From Perognathus longimembris pacificus (lineage: Eukaryota > Chordata > Mammalia > Rodentia > Heteromyidae): a stretch of DNA of 64,000 bases. Below are positions 59,214 to 64,000 of this stretch, one piece after another. The notes beneath the pieces are model-generated. The model had not been told where the DNA came from and ran no database searches. It worked only from the letters and a program-made list of their open reading frames with translations. Location of the stretch: the NCBI RefSeq assembly GCF_023159225.1, contig NC_063180.1:12495797-12559796 (forward strand). The letters run 5' to 3'. The number at the start of each line of letters is the position of its first letter. The stretch's first letter is position 1. Position numbers and translations under genes: made by a program.

Positions 59214-59739
59214 TGTAGGTGATGGCTATTCCTTTAAGACCTGGGGCGGTTGGTTGCTGGCCCATCCCACCTCCTTCCGGGTTCTGCAGTAAGAGATGCT
59301 AAACCAGTCCCCGCCTCTCGGCGGGGAACACATGTGTCATGATGGCGCCAGCTGACCCAGGAGGCCCAGCCAAGACTGGGCCTCTACAGGAAGTTCCGTG
59401 ACATCACCGTGATGGATATGCTCATTAGCCTATCGCAAACACATGGCCAATCCTTCTCCTTCATGCGTCATTACTGCTATAAGACTGTTAGCCACTCCCT
59501 TGAATAAACAGACAGCTCTTTGAAGCTTCTCCGAGAGCCCACGCATCCAGTGTCTTCCTTGGCAGGTATAGGGTGGGGGAGGGTCTCTAGCAACCACACG
59601 CTGACCAAGACTGCACGTGGACCTTGCCTCCGCAGTTAATTCCTTCTGTCCAGAGGATATGTGTTGAGGGCAATAGGGGACAACACAGAGGGGCAGACAG
59701 GCCCAGGACTTCTACACGGACGGAGGTATAGAACTTAGG
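59214..59739 (+). mobile_element. 3' LTR of the complete element
   Basis: It starts TGTAGGTGATGGC, has TGACATCA at 59,399-59,406, a TATA-like 'gctataag' near 59,476 and a consensus AATAAA at 59,503-59,508, then an R/U5-like stretch ending 'gaacttag'. Many substitutions separate it from the 5' LTR, so the insertion is not recent. A target-site duplication cannot be assigned because the flanking hexamers resemble the LTR end ('gctagg' on the left, 'cttagg' on the right). Confidence 0.8.
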
Positions 59740-62700
59740 ACTAATTTTAGGGTTAGGGATCATTGTAATCTAGGTTTAGGGCTTGGCTTTGGACTAGGGT
59801 TAGGTTTAGGGTAAGGGCAAGGGTCAAGTCTAGGGATAGGGTAGGGTTAGATTTTATGAGTGATGTAGGGTTAGGTTTTGGGTTAGTGTTATGGCTAGGA
59901 TTATGGTTAGGGTTCGGAATAGGGTAAGGTTTAGGGTTTGTGAGTATCTAGGTTTAGGGTTAGAGTTAGGGTTTGGGCTAGGGTTAGTTTTAGGACTAGA
60001 GTTAGGGTTAAGTTTCATAGGTTTAGGTTTTCGGTTTGGGCTCGGGTCAAATGTAGAGTTTTGGTCAGGGTTAGATTTTATTTGTCATCTAGTGTTAGGC
60101 TTAGGGTTAGGGCCAGTCTATGAGTTAGGATAACGGTTAGGGTTAGGTTGAAGTTGTGATCTATTGTTCTGTTTAGGGTTTGGACTAGGGTTATAATTAG
60201 GGTAGGGTCAAGTCTAGGGTTCGGGAAGGGTTAGATTTTGTGTGATGTAGGGATCAGTTTAGCATTAAGGCCAGGTTTAGGGTTAGGGTTAGGTTTAGGA
60301 TGAAGGAGTGATCTAGGGTTAGGTTTAGGCTTACAGCTTTGGTTCGGAGTGAGGTTAGGGCTACAGTTAGGACTAGGGTTAGGGTTATTTTTAGGGCTTG
60401 GATTAGGATTAGGGTATGGTTATAACTAGGGTAAAGCAGAGGTTTAGGGTTAGGGTTAGGGTTAGATGTTTTGTGTTATGTAAGTTTAGGGAAAGGGCCA
60501 GGGTTCGGGTTGTCATTAGGGTTTGGGTGAAGGTGTCATCTAGGTTTAGGATGAAGGTGTGATGTAGGGTTAAGTTCAGGGTTTCGGCTAGGGTTACGGT
60601 TTGGACTAATATTAATTTTAGGTTTAATATGTAATCTAGGTTCATATTTAGGATTATGGATTGGACTAGGTTTAGGTTTAGGGTTAGGGCTTGGGTCAAG
60701 GGTAGGTTTAGGTTTAGGGTATATTTTATGTTTGTTCTCAGAATATGGGCCCTTCCAGGGTTAGGTGTAAGGTTAGTACTAGGGGTATTTTTAGGGTTCG
60801 TGTGTGATCCAATGTTAGGCTTAAGGGTGGGCATGGTTTAAGGTACGGTTAGTTTTTATATGTCTTCTAGGGTTACGGTTAGTGTTAGGCCCAGGCTTAT
60901 GGTTAGGGTAAGTGTTAGGCTTATAGTGAAGGTGTGATCTAGGTTTAGGGTTAGTCTTTGGACTATGGTAAAGGTTAAGGTAAAGCCTAGGGTCAAGCCT
61001 AGGGTTAGGGTTAGATTTTATGTTTTATCTTTGGTTAGGGTTAGGGTTTACTCCAGTTTTATGGTTAGGGTGAGGGTCAGGGTAAGGGTCACAGTGTGAT
61101 CTAGGGTTACCCTTATGGTTGGGACTAGGGATAGGGTTCAGGTAAAGTATAGGGCCATGTCTAAGGTTAGGGTAGGGCTAGCTTTCATGTGTGATGTCGT
61201 GTTTGGTTCGATAGGACCAGATTTAGGGTTTTGGTTAGGGGTAGTTTGTAGTTGTGATCTAACGTTTGTTTTAGGGTTTCAAGTATGGTTAGGACTCAGG
61301 TTAAGGCTACCATTAGGTCTTGTGGATGGTGTTATGTTTATTCTTAGGGCTTGAAATACATTTAGGGTTAGGGTTATGACTAAGTTAAAGACTTGGGTTA
61401 ATGTTAGCGTTAGATTTTATGTGTAATCTAAGGTTAGTGTTACTGCCAGGTCGGATTATGGTTAGGGATAGGGAGAAGGTGTGATCTAGGATTTGAATTA
61501 GGGTTAGGGTTAGGGCTAAGTTTAGGGTTAGTGCTCATGTGTAATGTAGGATTAGGGTTAGAGGTATGGCCAGTGTTAAGGTTAGGGTGTGCTTTCGAGT
61601 TTGGTGAAGGTGTGATCTAGGTGTACGTTTAGTGTTACGATTAATTGTTGGAGTAGGGATAGGGTTAGGGTTAGGGCTAGGGTTATGGTTAGAACTAGAG
61701 TTAGGGTTATGGTTAATGTGTAATGTAGGGTTAGGTTTTGGTTTAGAAATTGGACTAGGCTTAGGGTTTGTTTTCCGGCTTTGGTCATGGTTAGGGTTTG
61801 AGTTAGGGTTAGATTTTATGTGTGATGTAAGATTAGGGCTAGGGCCAGGGTTATGTTTCAGGTTAGGTTTAGGTTGAATGTGTGATCTAGGGTTATGTTT
61901 AGGGTGAGTTTTTGGTTTAGGGCTAGGATTAGGGCTAGGGTTAGTTTCATGTGTGATCTATGGTTAGGATTAATAGTTGGAATAGGACTACGTTTATTGT
62001 TAGGGGTAGGGATGGGTTCAAGACTAAGGTTAGTTTTACGGTTAGATTTTATGTTTTATATTAGGTTAGGGTTAGGGCCAGGTTTAGGATTTCGGTCAAG
62101 TTATGGGTGAAGGTATGATTTAGGTGTAGGTTTAGGGATACTCTAAGGAATAGGGCTAGGGTTATCGTTAGGGTTAGGCTTAGGGCTACTTTTATGGTTT
62201 GGACTAGAGTTAGCGTTGGGTTATGTTTTGAGCTTAGAGAAGTTTTAGGGTTAAGGTTAGGGCTTGGTGAAATCCTTGGGTTAATTTTCAGGTTATGGTT
62301 ATTGTCAAGGTTAGTTTTAGCTTAGGAATAGACTTTTTGTGCCATCTATGTTTAGGGTTAGGTTTAGGACTAGAGGTAGGGTTCGGGTTAATGTATCATC
62401 TAGGATTAGGGTTAGGTATAGAGATTGGTCTATGTTTAGGTTTTGGCCTACGGTCAACGCTATGGTTTTTTGGTGGGTTAGATTTTATATGTTATCAAAG
62501 GTTTGGGTCAGGGCCAGGGTTAGGATTAGGGTTAGGGTTTGGGTGAAGGTGTGATCTAGGCTTAGAGTTCAGGTTTGGATTTGTTAGAATTTGGGTTAGG
62601 GTTATTGCTAGGGTTAGGGTTTATGTGTGATCTAGTGTTAGGTCTAGGGTTAGGGTTAGGGCTAGGGTTAAGGTTAGGACTAGAATAGGCTTAGAATTCA

Positions 62701-62950
62701 TGTGTAATCTAGGGTTATTTTTAGGGATTGGACTAGAATTATGGTTATGCTTATGGCTAGGGTCAAGTTAGGGTGAATTATAGGGTTACATTTTATGTGT
62801 CATCTAGGGTTAGGGTTAGGGCTTGGTTAAAGGTTAGCTTTAGGGCGAAGGTGGGATCTAGGTTAGGTTTAGGTTTGGTTTTTGGATTAGTGTTAGGTTT
62901 AGGATTAGGAATAGGTTCAGCGTAGGGTTCTTCTGTTATCTCGGTTTAGG
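59740..62950 (+). repeat. telomere-like TTAGGG satellite, block 5
   Basis: Degenerate hexamers, G-rich on +. The part from about 60,730 is colinear with 34,380-35,730, with roughly 800 extra bases in this copy. Periodic frames of up to 141 codons are by-products. No other element is seen. Confidence 0.93.
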
Positions 62951-63387
62951 TTGGGGCACACCTGGATTTCAACTAGCTGGCTCCACCTGTTTCTCAGTCT
63001 TGGGGCCATGTGTGGCTAAGATGTCTGCGCCTAAGAATAATGCGAAGCTGCTGTAAGTGTCTTTGCTTATAATCCGGAGGCAGTTGTGTGTTCTGTGACT
63101 CCGCTGCTCTCCTGCCCTTGATAGACAGGTCATGCCTCTCCTTCCTGCTGATCTTAGACCTGATTGGCTCCTGTGCCTTATATTAGTGGCACTTACTTCC
63201 CCAATAAATGAGAACTTGTGCTGACTTGACTCCCAGGCCATCTGATTGTCCTCTGCTGATGTCAGGCTGGGTGCACGCAGCCTACCAACATTTCTCCTTT
63301 CTTGGCTGGTCCGGTTAGGGCGTGCCTTCTCCATCTCCATCTCCATCCCGTGAGTCGTGGGAGCACGGGCAGCTAAAATCCCAGACA
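62951..63387 (+). mobile_element. second LTR type, copy d, most complete
   Basis: It runs from TGGGGCACACC to 'aaaatcccagaca', that is TG...CA ends. It contains 'gctaagatgtctgcgcctaa', 'gacctgattggctcctgtgc', AATAAA at 63,203-63,208 at about two-thirds of the length, and a U5-like right part. There is no coding interior, so it is a solo LTR. A minus-strand frame of 168 codons crossing it (62,969-63,475) is also found in part at the other copies and reflects their common origin, not a gene. The LTR family is not identified. Confidence 0.7.
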
Positions 63388-64000
63388 GGTTAGGGTTAAG
63401 ATTATGGCAAGAGTTATGGTTAGGACTAGAGTTAGGGTTAGGGATTATGTGTAATCTACGTTTATGGTTAGGCATTTTAATAGGGTTAGGATTAGGGCTA
63501 GGGTCAAGGATAGTTTTAGGGTTAGGGTTAGGGATAGGTTAATGTTGTGTCCTCGGGTTTGGGTTAGGTATAGTGTTAGGGCTAGGGTTAGGGTTAGGTT
63601 TAGGGCTAGGGTTAGGGTTAGGGTTCATATGTGATCTTGGGTTTGGATTAGTCTTAATTCTATGGTTAAGACACAGGTTAAGTCTACAGTTAGGACTAGG
63701 GTTAGGGTTAGAGTTAGATTTATATCTTGGAATATGTTTAGAGTTTGCTTTATGACTAGGGTCAAGCCTAGGATTATCGTTAGGGTTAGATTTTATTTAT
63801 GGTCCAAATTTAGGGTTAGGGTTAGGATTATGGCTAGGGTTAGGATTAGGACTAGTGTTATTGTTAGGGATCATGTTTAATCGCGTGTTTGTGTTAGGGA
63901 TTGCTCTATTGTTAAGGTTATGGCTAGGTTCAAGCCTAGTGTTATGGTTAGGGTAAGGGCTAGTGTCCAGGCTCGGGTAAGGTTTCACCTAGGTTTTATG
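63388..64000 (+). repeat. telomere-like TTAGGG satellite, block 6, continues past the window
   Basis: Degenerate hexamers colinear with 36,034-36,600 (for example 'gggtcaaggatagttttagg', 'gcctaggattatc' and the 'ggtccaaatttaggg' region against its variant). The array runs off the right end. Confidence 0.93.

Larger units (their letters stand above)
54473..59739 (+). mobile_element. complete, apparently non-coding ERVK-type LTR retrotransposon
   Basis: Two directly repeated LTRs of about 500-525 bases flank about 4.2 kb. After the 5' LTR there is a primer-binding site starting TGGCAGCCC, followed by 'aagtggggctgggc'. It resembles the lysine-tRNA sites of class II ERVs (standard core TGGCGCCC). 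A polypurine tract precedes the 3' LTR. The interior has a GC-rich leader-like part (55,000-55,640), AT-rich unassigned sequence, and a 3' half shared with 17,706-20,002. I see no protease, reverse transcriptase, integrase or envelope motif. A terminally complete but non-coding element of about 5.3 kb recalls the ETn class of mouse, which moves with enzymes from a coding relative. That functional parallel is inference. The element sits in satellite on both sides. Confidence 0.8.

Noticed and set aside
62969..63475. A 168-codon minus-strand frame with relatives at 53,513-54,073 and 35,746-35,988
   Set aside because: It crosses the LTR-satellite junction and its copies exist because the LTR itself was copied. 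No family resemblance and no promoter context.
16290..64000. The other classical kangaroo rat satellites (ACACAGCGGG-type HS-beta and AAG-type MS)
   Set aside because: I looked for these units because of the host inference and saw no arrays of either.

Overview
This is nuclear DNA from a mammal, almost certainly a rodent. It holds tRNA-derived ID-type SINEs, composite B1+ID SINEs, L1 3' ends and class II (ERVK-like) LTR elements. The ID and composite SINE forms fit the Geomyoidea (kangaroo rats, pocket mice, pocket gophers) best, with moderate confidence. A TTAGGG-type satellite (HS-alpha) is long known from kangaroo rat, which agrees. I found no credible protein-coding gene, tRNA or rRNA.

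Layout. Bases 1-16,290 are ordinary AT-rich intergenic DNA with L1 fragments, SINEs and microsatellites. From about 16,290 to the right end the window is a degenerate telomere-like (TTAGGG) array of about 38 kb, always with the G-rich strand on +. It is broken at 17,706-20,743 (a 5'-truncated ERV, its LTR and a fragment of a second LTR), at 35,731-36,033 and 53,578-53,952 (copies of that second LTR), at 54,473-59,739 (a complete LTR retrotransposon with two LTRs) and at 62,951-63,387 (another copy of the second LTR). All LTR elements lie on +.

Structure of the array. It is not simple sequence. Pure hexamers alternate with recurring variant hexamer strings, for example TTTATG-TGTGAT-CTAGGG. 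These strings stay in six-base register with the surrounding TTAGGG. Long stretches are colinear with others: 20.9-29.1 kb with 43.0-50.5 kb (offset about 21.4-22.2 kb), 34.4-36.6 kb with 60.8-64.0 kb (offset about 26-27 kb, LTR included), and shorter offsets near 7.86, 5.28, 2.84, 1.35 and 1.07 kb. The array therefore seems to have grown by repeated duplication of variant-bearing blocks, carrying an LTR along. Because six is a multiple of three, the array yields long but meaningless periodic ORFs (Leu-Gly, Val-Arg, Pro-Asn, Leu-Thr).

The most notable items are the register-preserving hierarchical telomere-like array and a 5.3 kb, apparently non-coding, ETn-like LTR element with a lysine-tRNA-type primer site that carries a SINE shared with its truncated relative. 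No multi-gene system is present.
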